Positions 44,642 to 53,791 of a stretch of DNA of 64,000 nucleotides are shown here, piece by piece. The DNA is from Actinobacteria bacterium HGW-Actinobacteria-4 (GTDB taxonomy: Bacteria; Actinomycetota; Actinomycetes; Actinomycetales; Demequinaceae): assembly GCA_002841315.1 (NCBI GenBank), contig PHEW01000003.1:62001-126000 (forward strand), in the 5' to 3' direction. Position 1 is the first letter of the stretch; each line of letters begins with the position of its first letter. The position numbers and the translations under genes were made by a program. Under the pieces are notes generated by a model that had not been told where the DNA came from, made no database searches, and worked only from the letters and a program-made list of their open reading frames with translations.

Positions 44642-45918
44642 TGGTGCCGCACCGCTCGCCAATGAAGGCGCTCGTGATCGTGATGATTGCTCTGCTCTCC
44701 GCCTGCGGCCTGGTTGACAATCCCCCCGGCCCCAACGTCACCCCGCTGCCCTCCGTTAAGCGAGACCCCTCGGTGGGCGTCGTGGCCGAGGGCCCCTACG
44801 CTGTCAAGGGAGTACTGCGTGGTGCGGACGGCCCGGTCGCCGATGCCCTCGTCACCTTGGGCGATCAACGAGCACTGTCCGATGCCGATGGTCGCTTTGA
44901 GTTCACCGATGCCCAGCCTGGGGTGATCGTCGTGAAGGGTGCGGGCTACTTCCCGTACGAGTTCACCTATTCCCGCGGCAATCTCACCCTTGAGACCACC
45001 ATGGAGCGCAGGCCGGTGGCTCGGGCACTTAGGGTCTACAGCGAGGTGGCGCACTCCGATGCCGCCTTCCAAGCCCTGCTCGATCTCGCGGCGGGGACCA
45101 CGGTGAACACATTGGTGTTCGACACCAAGGATGAGACGGCTCGGGTGCTTTACGCGACACAGGTGCCGGAGGCACTCGCGCTGGGCTTTGTGGTACCGCG
45201 ATATGACCCCGCGGCGCGGGTGGCGCAAGCCAAGGAGGCTGGCCTCTATACCGTGACGCGAGTAGTTACCTTCGAAGACTCGAACTGGGCCGGTGCCCGC
45301 CCTGATCATCAGCTGGCGCGCAGTTGGATCGATCCGCTGAATGAAGAGGCTTGGGAGTACCCACTGGGCCTTGCAGTGGAGGCGTGTCAGTTGGGTTTTG
45401 ACGAGGTGCAGTTTGACTATGTTCGCTTTCCTACCGGTGTCGCGGCCCGGGAGGCGAGGGCCAAGCGGTCACTGACCGAGGACCAACGTAACGCGGCTAT
45501 CGCAGCCTTCCTTGAAGAGGCCGCCGCCCGCTTGCATGCTGAGGGGTGTGCCATCTCTGCTGACATCTTTGGCATCGTGATGTCGATGCCCAACGATCAG
45601 GGCATAGGGCAGCGCATTGAAGAGGTCACTGCTCATCTCGATGCCGTCTCGCCGATGCTCTACCCCAGCCACTACGGACCAGGTTGGCTGGGCTATAACG
45701 ATCCCAACGACTACCCGGGACCCGTGATCGCGCAGGCCCTCGACGCGGGAATGCCGCGAGTCGCCGCAGGAGTGGAGATGCGGCCATGGATTCAGGCCTT
45801 CTATTACAACGGTGAGCAAGTCCGCGCACAGATTGACGCCGCGGAGGCGCGCGGTGCGGGGTGGATCCTGTGGAACTATGCCGGGAATTACAGTGCTGAC
45901 ATGTTGCCGCCGCGCTGA
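44641..45918 (+). CDS. Lipoprotein with DUF4015-type putative glycoside hydrolase domain
   Basis: Protein of 425 residues. Lipoprotein signal with lipobox LLSAC at about 18-22, a carboxypeptidase-regulatory-like beta domain (about 50-120: VKGVLRGADGPVADALVTLG), then a TIM-barrel-like DUF4015 domain with NTLVFDTKDE, FDEVQFDYVRFPTG, ADIFGIVMSM and VSPMLYPSHYGPGW. DUF4015 is annotated as putative glycosyl hydrolase; substrate unknown, presumably outside the membrane. Divergent from cydA, so the DosR-type box could also affect it. Confidence 0.85.
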   Translation: MVPHRSPMKALVIVMIALLSACGLVDNPPGPNVTPLPSVKRDPSVGVVAEGPYAVKGVLRGADGPVADALVTLGDQRALSDADGRFEFTDAQPGVIVVKGAGYFPYEFTYSRGNLTLETTMERRPVARALRVYSEVAHSDAAFQALLDLAAGTTVNTLVFDTKDETARVLYATQVPEALALGFVVPRYDPAARVAQAKEAGLYTVTRVVTFEDSNWAGARPDHQLARSWIDPLNEEAWEYPLGLAVEACQLGFDEVQFDYVRFPTGVAAREARAKRSLTEDQRNAAIAAFLEEAAARLHAEGCAISADIFGIVMSMPNDQGIGQRIEEVTAHLDAVSPMLYPSHYGPGWLGYNDPNDYPGPVIAQALDAGMPRVAAGVEMRPWIQAFYYNGEQVRAQIDAAEARGAGWILWNYAGNYSADMLPPR

Positions 45919-46164
45919 CGGACAAAAAGCCGCGCCGCGCATTGGATGTGTGCGACAATGGGCCCAGGTCCGCACCTAGCCACACCGGGTGCAAACCGCG
46001 CGACAGACGCAGCGACTGAGTAGCTGCCAGTTTCGTCAGGATCCCGCAGGTCAACCGGCCAGGCGGCGATATCCGGGAATAGGCGCTCGTTTCCCAGCGC
46101 AGTTAACCGCCGCGACCTGAAGACTTCTGTGGTCACGAACAGTGAGCCACTCCCGACAATGATG

Positions 46165-46190
46165 TCGAGACGGTGTGTGGGCCGTCTCGA
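46165..46190 (+). promoter_or_regulatory. Leader hairpin just upstream of the rne start
   Basis: TCGAGACGG, loop TGTGTGGG, CCGTCTCGA: a perfect 9-bp stem ending 16 bases before TTG 46206, next to the probable ribosome site. The 287 bases between 45919 and 46205 hold no gene that I can support and look like a long rne leader. Autoregulation by RNase E through a leader hairpin is known in E. coli; here it is inferred. Confidence 0.5.
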
Positions 46191-46205
46191 TCCGAGGTAC
46201 CCGCT

Positions 46206-48467
46206 TTGAGCGAGGACAACACCACCCCCAGCGTTCCCAGCACGGCCGTCATCTTCCAGGCTCCTGAGCCTGCGAAGCCGCGCCGCGCATCTGCCCCTGC
46301 TGGCCCGCCGCAAGTGCCGGTCAGCGACAGTGGAGACAAGCCGGCAAAGAAGGCACCTGCGAAGCGCACGTCGAGCAAGAAGAAAGCCGATGCTGACGCT
46401 GAGACTCCCGTTGACTCCAGTGGCGATGATGCGCCTAAGGCCAAAGCCACCCGCTCGCGCGCAAAGACGAAGTCAGACAACCCCGACGGCGCCGATAGTG
46501 CCACGGGCAACGCCGGGGATTCGGGCGAGGGCTCTGGGCCCGACGGCGATGGCGACGGCGACGGCGCTCAGCCCCGGCGCAGGCGGCGCGGCGGGCGCGG
46601 ACGCGGACGAAAGTCCAGCGACGGCGCGGATGCTGGCAGTGACAACGAATCGTCCGACTCCGACAGTTCGGACCAGGGTGGCGGTGGCGACTCCGGTGAC
46701 GGAGATGACTCCGGTGACGGTAGCGGCTCACGCCGGCGCCGGCGCAGCCGTAGTGGGCGCGGTTCCTCGCGGTCCGGTGGCTCGTCGAGCAGCAGTGGCG
46801 GCGGTGGTGACGACCTTCAGGGTTCCACCCGTCTGCAGGCCAAGCGCCAGCGTCGGCGTGACTCGCGGGACGGCGGCCGCCGCAACTCGGTCATCTCCGA
46901 GGCCGAGTTCCTAGCGCGCCGCGAGTCTGTCAAGCGCTCAATGGTGGTGCGCGAGAAGGACAGCCGCGTGCAGATCGCGGTACTCGAAGATGACGTCTTG
47001 GTGGAGCACTATGTGTCCCACCAGGCCAACCAGTCGATGGCGGGCAACGTCTATCTAGCGCGCGTGCAGAACGTACTTCCGGGCATGGAAGCCGCGTTTG
47101 TGGACGTGGGCCGCGGCCGCAACGCCGTGCTCTACGCAGGCGAAGTCAACTGGGACGCAGCAGGCATGGAGGGCAAGCCCCGCCGTATCGAACTCGCCAT
47201 GAAGGCCGGCGATACCGTGATGGTGCAGGTCACCAAGGACCCCATCGGCCACAAGGGTGCGCGCGTCACGTCGCAGATCTCGCTGGCTGGACGCTTCTTG
47301 GTCTACGTGCCCGCCGGGGGAGTGACCGGCATTAGCCGCAAGCTTCCCGACACCGAGCGCGCGCGCCTCAAGAAGTTGCTCCGCGAGGTGCTTCCCGAAG
47401 GCGCGGGCGTCATTGTGCGCACCGCTGCTGAAGGGGCTTCAGAGGATGAACTACGTGCCGACGTCGAGCGCCTCAAGCGCCAGTGGGACTCGATCGAGAA
47501 GGAAGCCAAGGGTGGCAAGGCTCCGCAACTGTTGCGCGGCGAGCCGGATATGGCGATCCGCGTTGTCCGGGACATCTTCAACGAGGACTTTGACTCGCTG
47601 ACGATCCAGGGCGAAGACACCTGGAACTCGTTGAGCGCCTACGTGGGCTCGGTCGCACCGGACCTGATGGAGCGCCTGCACAAGTTCGCTGGCATCAACG
47701 ACCTGTTTGCAGAGTCCCGCATCGACGAACAGCTCATGAAGGGAATGGACCGCAAGGTTTGGCTGCCCTCTGGAGGTTCGCTCGTGATCGACCGCACCGA
47801 GGCGATGACCGTCATCGACGTCAATACGGGCAAGTTTGTTGGCAAGGGCGGCACGCTCGAAGAGACCATGACGCTGAACAACCTCGAGGCTGCTGAAGAG
47901 ATCGTGCGTCAGTTGCGCCTGCGGGACATCGGCGGCATCATCGTGATCGACTTTGTGGACATGCTGCTCGAGGCCAACCGTGACCGTGTGCTTCGCAGGT
48001 TGATTGAGTGCCTGGGCCGCGACCGGACCAAGCACCAGGTGGCCGAGGTCACCTCGCTGGGCCTGGTCCAGATGACCCGCAAGCGCGTGGGTCAGGGTCT
48101 GGTCGAGGCGTTCTCCGAGACCTGTGAGCACTGCAAGGGCCGCGGCTTCCTGGTTCACGGCGAGCCCGTGGCCGAGGCTACCGACAAGCAGCCAGAGCGT
48201 GGACGCCGTGGCGGCCGTGGAAGTGGCGGCGGGAAGCCTGATGCTGGCGGCAGCGACTCCCACGCTCACGAGACTCACGCGCTCGACGATCGCTCCGAGG
48301 CTCGTGCTGCGGTCAAGGCGACGTTGGCTTCGATCGCGGCGGCCGCCGAGAAGGCTCACCACCACGACGACGAACCCAAAGCCGACACGACCTATGCCGA
48401 TGGCGAGGCTGAGCCCAGCATTGAGCCTCAAGAAGTGGCTGAGTCTACGCAGACGGCTGAGCCCTAA
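46206..48467 (+). CDS. rne: Ribonuclease E/G family endoribonuclease
   Basis: Protein of about 753 residues. A disordered basic and Ser/Gly/Asp-rich N-terminal region (1-225) precedes the catalytic core: S1-type domain with NVYLARVQNVLPGMEAAFVD, DNase I-like catalytic Asp residues in VIDVNTGKFVGKG and IIVIDFVDML, the Zn-link CEHC, and a second disordered tail. Extensions on both sides of the core are characteristic of actinobacterial RNase E. The start is uncertain: TTG 46206 has GAGG 8 bases upstream and leaves the hairpin in the leader; GTG 46173 would put it inside the gene. Confidence 0.92.
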   Translation: MSEDNTTPSVPSTAVIFQAPEPAKPRRASAPAGPPQVPVSDSGDKPAKKAPAKRTSSKKKADADAETPVDSSGDDAPKAKATRSRAKTKSDNPDGADSATGNAGDSGEGSGPDGDGDGDGAQPRRRRRGGRGRGRKSSDGADAGSDNESSDSDSSDQGGGGDSGDGDDSGDGSGSRRRRRSRSGRGSSRSGGSSSSSGGGGDDLQGSTRLQAKRQRRRDSRDGGRRNSVISEAEFLARRESVKRSMVVREKDSRVQIAVLEDDVLVEHYVSHQANQSMAGNVYLARVQNVLPGMEAAFVDVGRGRNAVLYAGEVNWDAAGMEGKPRRIELAMKAGDTVMVQVTKDPIGHKGARVTSQISLAGRFLVYVPAGGVTGISRKLPDTERARLKKLLREVLPEGAGVIVRTAAEGASEDELRADVERLKRQWDSIEKEAKGGKAPQLLRGEPDMAIRVVRDIFNEDFDSLTIQGEDTWNSLSAYVGSVAPDLMERLHKFAGINDLFAESRIDEQLMKGMDRKVWLPSGGSLVIDRTEAMTVIDVNTGKFVGKGGTLEETMTLNNLEAAEEIVRQLRLRDIGGIIVIDFVDMLLEANRDRVLRRLIECLGRDRTKHQVAEVTSLGLVQMTRKRVGQGLVEAFSETCEHCKGRGFLVHGEPVAEATDKQPERGRRGGRGSGGGKPDAGGSDSHAHETHALDDRSEARAAVKATLASIAAAAEKAHHHDDEPKADTTYADGEAEPSIEPQEVAESTQTAEP

Positions 48468-48476
48468 GCCACCAGC

Positions 48477-49469
48477 TCACGTCACTTCAATGGACACGCG
48501 CCCAGGTCCCGCATCGGGGTTCGGGCCCGCGACCACGCGTGAGACGCAGCAGCACATCTTGGAATTGGGTGCCTTCTGGCGTTCCGAGTAGAACACGTCG
48601 CGGTGGTCAACCCGGCCATCGAGGTGGAGGATGTCGACCTCGCAAAGGCCGCACTCGCCACGCCGGCAATCGGACATCATGTCGACCCCGGCGCTTTCGA
48701 GTGCCTCGAGCATCGACTCTCCCGGCTTCACCTGCACGGTGACGCCCAGGCGCGGCACCTCAACCCGGAACGGTTCTGCGTCAAACCAGCCCGAGTTGCC
48801 GAACGTCTCGTAGCGCAGCGCAGTGATGTCTCGACCGTCCCGTTCCCAGATCCGGCGAATCGCCTCCATCAGCCTGATGGGCCCGCACATGTAGAGCTCC
48901 GCGTCGCGCGGCACCGTGGCGAGTAGCTCGTCCACATCCATTCGGCCGTCCTCGGTGGTGATGTGGGAAGCGAGGCAATCGCCGTGCGTGGCTTCGAGAT
49001 TCTCGAGATAGGCCATCCGGCTGCGCGAGTTGCCTACATAGTGCAGGGTGTACTCGGCGCCTAGTCGCTTGAGAGTCGAAGCCATGCCGCGGATGGCGGT
49101 GATGCCCACGCCGCCGGCCACGAGGACGTACGACGGAGCTCCGATGCGCAAGGGGAAGTCCTGCAGGGGCTGGGTAATGCGGAGTCGATCCCCAGGTTGG
49201 CGGGCGTGCATGTATTCCGAACCGCCGCGGGAGTCAGGACGCCGTGACACGCTGATCGCGAGGCGGCGGCCATCCCGGCTCGCGCCAGCGATCGAATAGG
49301 AGCGGGTGTCGTCGCGTCCTGCGGAAAGGTTCACCAGCACGTCGATGTGCGCGCCGGGTTGAGGAGCCACAGGCTGGGCTGGCTCAAGAACGATGCGGAC
49401 GATGCCGTCGGCAACGTCCTCACGTTCGAGCACGGTGGCGTCTTGCCACTGCACGTGCTTGTCGGCCAC
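48477..49469 (-). CDS. VanB-like oxidoreductase of a Rieske demethylase
   Basis: Protein of 330 residues: FAD/FMN-binding domain (RSYSIAGASRDG), NAD-binding domain (LVAGGVGITAIRGMA, LYMCGPIRLMEAI), and a C-terminal plant-type 2Fe-2S ferredoxin domain with SDCRRGECGLCEVDI and a later cysteine in the KMCCC stretch. It passes electrons from NAD(P)H to the adjacent oxygenase. GTG 49469 is 4 bases after the oxygenase stop. The vanillate demethylase family gives the best overall match, but the aromatic substrate is not proven. Confidence 0.88.
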   Translation of the reverse strand: MADKHVQWQDATVLEREDVADGIVRIVLEPAQPVAPQPGAHIDVLVNLSAGRDDTRSYSIAGASRDGRRLAISVSRRPDSRGGSEYMHARQPGDRLRITQPLQDFPLRIGAPSYVLVAGGVGITAIRGMASTLKRLGAEYTLHYVGNSRSRMAYLENLEATHGDCLASHITTEDGRMDVDELLATVPRDAELYMCGPIRLMEAIRRIWERDGRDITALRYETFGNSGWFDAEPFRVEVPRLGVTVQVKPGESMLEALESAGVDMMSDCRRGECGLCEVDILHLDGRVDHRDVFYSERQKAPNSKMCCCVSRVVAGPNPDAGPGRVSIEVT

Positions 49470-49473
49470 GCGC

Positions 49474-50616
49474 CTACTCCGCGGCGTCCGTGGAAGCAGC
49501 CGGTCGCATCGGCTCACCACGAGCGGGAGAGGAATCCGCGCGGCCCTCGGCTGCCAGCGCACGCTCCAAGATGCGCCGGACCCACATACCGCCGGCGTCA
49601 ATGTTGAGGCTGTAGAACTCGTAATCAGGGTTGGCGTCGATGGTCTCCTGTTGCGCCTTGAGCATCGCCTCGTCCTCGCTGAAGACTCCGTGCACACCAT
49701 TGCGCAACTGTGTCGTGATGAGTTGGCTGTCGAGCCGGTAGTTGCGCATGAATGCCCAGAAGTAGTGGCAACTGCGGTCCCGCTCCGGCGTGATGGTGTT
49801 CATGACGTACCCGTTAACGCCGCGCGAGCGGTCGCCTTCGGGAGCTCCCGTGCCCGCCTCCGCGACCCCTACATCGATGCAGATCGTGGAGGGATAGTAG
49901 TAGTGGATGATCTGCCAGCGGTCTACTTTGCCGTCGAAGCCCGGGTACTTGTCGCGCATGTTCTTGAGCCAGAACGGCGGCGGATTGATGTCGAGCATCC
50001 ACCGGGTCACCGTGACTGACCTATCGTCGTGGGTCACCTTGAACTCGGACTCGCTGAGTTCCTCTTGGCCAATGGACGAGGTGTGCACAAACTCCTCGTG
50101 CGTGAGGTCCATGAGATTGTCGAGCACCAGTTGGTAGTTGCACGGCGCGTAGATCGTCTCTCCGTCCCCAGCCCATTCGTCTGAGGCGAGCTGGTGCATG
50201 TCGGGAATCGTGTCAGGGTCCGCGAAGATGGGCTCGCCTAGCCATACCCACAGGTAGCGGTAGCGCTCCACGATCGGGAAGGAAGCGACCACGGCCGAGG
50301 GGTTGATGGTCTCTTGCGCGGGCATCCCGGTGCAGCGCCCCGCGGAGTTGTAGCGCAGTCCGTGATAGGGGCATTGCACTTCATCGGTGCCCACGAGCTT
50401 GCCTTGGGACAGGGGAGCGAGCCGGTGCCAGCACGCGTCAGCAAGCGCGACCGGGCGGCCGTCGGAGGTGCGATACAGAGCGAGAGGTCTGCCCGCAACG
50501 GTGCGCGCGAGGAGTTGCTTTGCCGTCACCTCGTGATCCCACGCTGCCACGTACCACCCATTCAGCGGATGAGTCAGCAACTTGGCGGTGTGGGTGGATG
50601 AAGTTTCAACCGTCAT
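49474..50616 (-). CDS. VanA-like Rieske non-heme iron oxygenase
   Basis: Protein of 380 residues. Rieske centre: Cys62, His64, Cys82, His85 (CWH with CPYHG, CxH-17-CxxH). The mononuclear iron site matches D170, H173, H178 in NLMDLTHEEFVH. It is a VanA-type oxidative O-demethylase of lignin-derived methoxy-aromatics; related enzymes act on other methoxylated or N-methyl substrates. AAAGGAG precedes ATG. Divergent from a PadR regulator across a region with two inverted repeats. Confidence 0.9.
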   Translation of the reverse strand: MTVETSSTHTAKLLTHPLNGWYVAAWDHEVTAKQLLARTVAGRPLALYRTSDGRPVALADACWHRLAPLSQGKLVGTDEVQCPYHGLRYNSAGRCTGMPAQETINPSAVVASFPIVERYRYLWVWLGEPIFADPDTIPDMHQLASDEWAGDGETIYAPCNYQLVLDNLMDLTHEEFVHTSSIGQEELSESEFKVTHDDRSVTVTRWMLDINPPPFWLKNMRDKYPGFDGKVDRWQIIHYYYPSTICIDVGVAEAGTGAPEGDRSRGVNGYVMNTITPERDRSCHYFWAFMRNYRLDSQLITTQLRNGVHGVFSEDEAMLKAQQETIDANPDYEFYSLNIDAGGMWVRRILERALAAEGRADSSPARGEPMRPAASTDAAE

Positions 50617-50644
50617 GACGCACTCCTTTGTGCTTGCATCGAAC

Positions 50645-50660
50645 GTTGCGTGCCCGCAAC
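50645..50660. promoter_or_regulatory. Inverted repeat downstream of the vanA-like promoter
   Basis: GTTGCG-TGCC-CGCAAC, perfect 6-bp arms, 4-base spacer. It lies between the predicted vanA -10 and the ribosome site. Possible second operator or a leader hairpin. Confidence 0.4.
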
Positions 50661-50673
50661 AGCAGGGCCAATC

Positions 50674-50691
50674 TAACTATGGAGATAGTTA
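50674..50691. promoter_or_regulatory. PadR/VanR operator candidate
   Basis: TAACTAT-GGAG-ATAGTTA, perfect 7-bp arms with a 4-base spacer, unusually AT-rich for this genome. On the vanA strand it abuts TAGATT, a likely -10. The AACTA/TAG arms and N4 spacing resemble the VanR (PadR-type) site described for Corynebacterium glutamicum vanABK. Confidence 0.7.
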
Positions 50692-50788
50692 TTTCACTTG
50701 AGGCCTAGCGTACCCCGGAGAGATACCCTTGCCAAGAGATCACCTGCACCTTTTCGCACGCCAGCTGACAAGGAGCCGAAGACCCGTC

Positions 50789-51391
50789 ATGAGCCTGCGC
50801 CATGCCTTACTTGCCCTGGTCTCGGGAGGCCCACTCACCGGATACGACGCTGTGAAGCACTTCCACAGTTCGGTGGGCCACCTGTGGCATGCGCCGGATT
50901 CACAGATATATCCCGAGTTGCGCCGTATGCAGGCCGAGGGACTGCTCGAGGCGACGGCGGTGCCATGGGGCACCAAGACTGCAATCAAGACGCGGTACTC
51001 GCTTACGGCAGCCGGTCGCGAGGCACTCAAGGTGTGGCAAGCGACGCCGCTTGCCTACGCGCCTGAACGCGACCAGGCACACCTGCTCGCCGCGTACTTC
51101 GAGTGGGGAACCCCAGAGTCAGCGAAGCAGCGCCTTCACGAGCACATCGAGTTCTTCACGGCGACCAAGGAAAGCGCGCAGGCACAAGCGCGGGAGATCC
51201 GCGATCGCACCAGCGCCACGCTCCAGCGGCGGCTAGGCAATACCGATCCCGACGACTGGGATCGCATCGCGGCATTCAAGCTCTTCGCCTACGAGGGCAA
51301 GATCACGAGCGCGGAGGCGGAGATCGCATGGGCGCGCGCAGGCCTCGCGCTACTCGAGGATCTCGATGGCCGTGGCAGCGGGAAGGCTTGA
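50789..51391 (+). CDS. PadR-family regulator, VanR-like
   Basis: Protein of 200 residues. An N-terminal PadR winged helix (SLRHALLALVSGGPLTGYDA, IYPELRRMQAEGLLEA, RYSLTAAGREAL) precedes a helical dimerisation and ligand domain. It is divergent from the vanAB-like genes, as VanR is from vanABK in Corynebacterium; vanillate-released repression is expected. ATG 50789 starts the conserved MSLRHALLAL; AAGGAG lies 13 bases upstream. Confidence 0.86.
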   Translation: MSLRHALLALVSGGPLTGYDAVKHFHSSVGHLWHAPDSQIYPELRRMQAEGLLEATAVPWGTKTAIKTRYSLTAAGREALKVWQATPLAYAPERDQAHLLAAYFEWGTPESAKQRLHEHIEFFTATKESAQAQAREIRDRTSATLQRRLGNTDPDDWDRIAAFKLFAYEGKITSAEAEIAWARAGLALLEDLDGRGSGKA

Positions 51392-51414
51392 GCCCAGACC
51401 GGCGCGTGTGGCGT

Positions 51415-51444
51415 TTGACCGAAGGCGGTCGCGAGCGGTATCTT
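51415..51444 (+). promoter_or_regulatory. Candidate sigma-A promoter for rplU-rpmA
   Basis: TTGACC at 51415-51420 and TATCTT at 51439-51444, 18-base spacer. It gives a leader of about 110 bases. Confidence 0.55.
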
Positions 51445-51516
51445 TGTCTGTCGGCGCGAAAGCGTCCGCCCCTGCCTGCGCCCCTTGGTTTGACGGTCGC
51501 GCAGAAGCAGTAAAGG

Positions 51517-51532
51517 TCCAGGGCACCCTGGA
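51517..51532 (+). promoter_or_regulatory. Hairpin in the rplU leader
   Basis: TCCAGG-GCAC-CCTGGA, perfect stem, 31 bases before the rplU ATG. It could be a ribosomal-protein leader element; no known family assigned. Confidence 0.35.
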
Positions 51533-51563
51533 TCGTTGAGACACGACCTAGAGGAATAGATTC

Positions 51564-51872
51564 ATGGTGTACGCGATTGTGAAGGCCGGTGGCCGCCAAG
51601 AGAAGGTTTCCGTTGGCGACATCCTGGTTGTTGACCGCCTCAAGGCGGGTACAGGCGACTCCGTGGAGTTCCAGGCGCTCCTGCACGTTGACGGCGCGAC
51701 CGTCACGTCGGACGCCAAGGCCCTCGCCAAGATCAAGGTCACCGCGGAGGTCATCCGTGACGAGCGCGGCCCCAAGATCGACATCCTTAAGTACAAGAAC
51801 AAGACCGGCTACCGCAGGCGTCTCGGACACCGTCAGGATCTCACCCGCCTGAAGGTCACGGGCATTAAGTAA
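51564..51872 (+). CDS. rplU: 50S ribosomal protein L21
   Basis: Protein of 102 residues with [19 protein letters not shown] and the C-terminal [27 protein letters not shown] precedes ATG. rpmA follows after 14 bases. Confidence 0.97.
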   Translation: MVYAIVKAGGRQEKVSVGDILVVDRLKAGTGDSVEFQALLHVDGATVTSDAKALAKIKVTAEVIRDERGPKIDILKYKNKTGYRRRLGHRQDLTRLKVTGIK

Positions 51873-51886
51873 GCGAGGAATCACTC

Positions 51887-52138
51887 ATGGCACACAAGAA
51901 GGGCGCGAGCTCCTCGCGTAACGGTCGCGACTCCAACGCTCAGTACCTGGGCGTCAAGCGCTTTGGTGGCGAGGTCGTCAACGCAGGCGAGATCATCATC
52001 CGCCAGCGCGGCACCAAGTTCCACCCGGGTCTCAACGTAGGCCGCGGCAAGGACGACACCCTGTTCGCCCTTGAAGCTGGCGCGGTGGCCTTTGGCCGTC
52101 GCCGTGGCCGCAAGGTCATCGACGTGGTGGCGAGCTAG
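51887..52138 (+). CDS. rpmA: 50S ribosomal protein L27
   Basis: Protein of 83 residues beginning [20 protein letters not shown], with GVKRFGGE and [10 protein letters not shown]. There is no Firmicutes-type N-terminal extension that would need Prp cleavage. GCGAGG lies upstream of ATG. Confidence 0.97.
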   Translation: MAHKKGASSSRNGRDSNAQYLGVKRFGGEVVNAGEIIIRQRGTKFHPGLNVGRGKDDTLFALEAGAVAFGRRRGRKVIDVVAS

Positions 52139-52158
52139 TCACATTTCTCCACTCTTTT

Positions 52159-52192
52159 CGTCAGGGGCGCGCCACTCGGTGCGCCCCTGACG
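52159..52192 (+). terminator. Strong hairpin between rpmA and obg
   Basis: CGTCAGGGGCGC pairs perfectly with GCGCCCCTGACG (12 bp), extendable inward to 15 pairs around ACTC. It starts 20 bases after the rpmA stop. No T-run follows, so termination may be partial, giving ribosomal-protein excess over obg. Confidence 0.65.
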
Positions 52193-52249
52193 TGTCTGTA
52201 GGCACCATCACCCGCCCCTCGCAGGGGCCGCGACACGAAAGGCACCGCC

Positions 52250-53791
52250 ATGGCATCGTTTGTGGACCGGGTGGTGCTGCACGCCACCGGCGGCAACGGC
52301 GGGCACGGAGTCTCCTCCGTGCACCGCGAGAAGTTCAAGCCGCTGGGCGGCCCTGACGGCGGCAACGGGGGCCGCGGCGGCTCGGTGATCCTGTACGTGG
52401 ACTCGCAGATGACCACGCTGCTGGACTACCACCACACCCCCCACCGCAAGGCCGAGAACGGCAACCAAGGCGCCGGCGACAACCGCCATGGTGCCAAGGG
52501 CCACGACCTGCGACTGCCCGTACCTAACGGCACCATCGTCAAGGACGCCGAGGGCAACGTCATTGAGGACCTCGTGGGCGAAGGCGCCGAGCTGGTCATC
52601 GCGGCGGGTGGCGTGGGCGGACTCGGCAACGCCGCTCTGGCGTCGACCAAGCGCAAGGCGCCTGGGTTCGCGCTCATGGGCGAGCCCGGCCATGACGCCA
52701 CTGTTGTCCTGGAGCTCAAGTCCATCGCCGATGTCGCACTCGTGGGCTACCCCAGCTCGGGCAAGTCCTCCATCATCGCTGCGATGTCCAAGGTGCGCCC
52801 CAAGATCGCTGACTACCCCTTCACCACGTTGGTTCCCAACCTTGGTGTGGTCGAAGCCGGTGACTCGCGGTACACGATCGCCGACGTCCCCGGTCTCATT
52901 GCCGGAGCCTCCGAGGGCAAGGGACTGGGCCACGACTTCTTGCGACACATCGAACGCTGCTCGGTCATCGCGCACGTGCTCGACACCGCGACGTTGGAAT
53001 CCGACCGCGACCCGATCCGAGACCTTGAGGTCATCGCTGGCGAGCTCGCCGCGTACTCCGGTGACGAAGCCATCTCCGGAGTGCCGCTGTCCGAGCGCCC
53101 CCAGGTCATCATTCTGAACAAGATCGACATTCCCGACGGCAGGGAACTCGCCGCGATCGTGCGTCCCGAACTCGAGAAGCTTGGCATGCCCATCTACGAG
53201 GTGAGCGCGGTGTCCCATGAGGGCTTGCGCGAACTGGGGTTTTCGCTTGCTCAGAAGATCAGCGAGGAGCGAGCCAAGATGCCGGTGCTCGAGAAGGCGC
53301 CGGTCATCATCAGGCCCACGGCGGTCGATGACTCCGGCTTCACTGTGGCGCACATTCGCGACGGTGCTGAGGACTACTTCCAGGTGCGCGGAGCGCGCGT
53401 GGAGCGGTGGGTCAAGCAGACCGACTTCTCCAACGATGAGGCCGTGGGCTACCTGGCCGACCGACTGGCCCGTGCCGGCGTCGAGGACGAGCTATTCCGC
53501 GTGGGCGCGGTACCGGGAGCCGAAGTGGTGATCGGTCCTCGCGAGGGCGGAATCATGTTCGACTGGGAGCCCACCATGATGACGGGTGCCGAACAACTGG
53601 GCGCGCGCGGATCAGACCAGCGCATCGAGGAGCACGAGCGTTCCGCTCGTGGCGAGCGCGCCACTCGGGCCGAGAAGAAGGCTCAACACCACGAACGCAT
53701 GGACGCCAAGCAAGCGGCGCGCCAGGAGCTGTGGACCGAGCGGGATGCGGGACACTGGACCTCACCGGAGGATGACGAGGAGAAGGCATGA
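52250..53791 (+). CDS. obg: Obg/CgtA GTPase
   Basis: Protein of 513 residues. The glycine-rich Obg fold ([28 protein letters not shown]) precedes the G domain with [24 protein letters not shown] and NKID, then an OCT domain and a charged C-terminal extension (about 445-513). It acts in 50S assembly and stress. It overlaps proB by 4 bases. Confidence 0.97.
   Translation: MASFVDRVVLHATGGNGGHGVSSVHREKFKPLGGPDGGNGGRGGSVILYVDSQMTTLLDYHHTPHRKAENGNQGAGDNRHGAKGHDLRLPVPNGTIVKDAEGNVIEDLVGEGAELVIAAGGVGGLGNAALASTKRKAPGFALMGEPGHDATVVLELKSIADVALVGYPSSGKSSIIAAMSKVRPKIADYPFTTLVPNLGVVEAGDSRYTIADVPGLIAGASEGKGLGHDFLRHIERCSVIAHVLDTATLESDRDPIRDLEVIAGELAAYSGDEAISGVPLSERPQVIILNKIDIPDGRELAAIVRPELEKLGMPIYEVSAVSHEGLRELGFSLAQKISEERAKMPVLEKAPVIIRPTAVDDSGFTVAHIRDGAEDYFQVRGARVERWVKQTDFSNDEAVGYLADRLARAGVEDELFRVGAVPGAEVVIGPREGGIMFDWEPTMMTGAEQLGARGSDQRIEEHERSARGERATRAEKKAQHHERMDAKQAARQELWTERDAGHWTSPEDDEEKA

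Noticed and set aside
45919..46205. Additional small gene upstream of rne
   Set aside because: Frames here have no ribosome site or conserved motif; the region is better explained as a leader with a hairpin.
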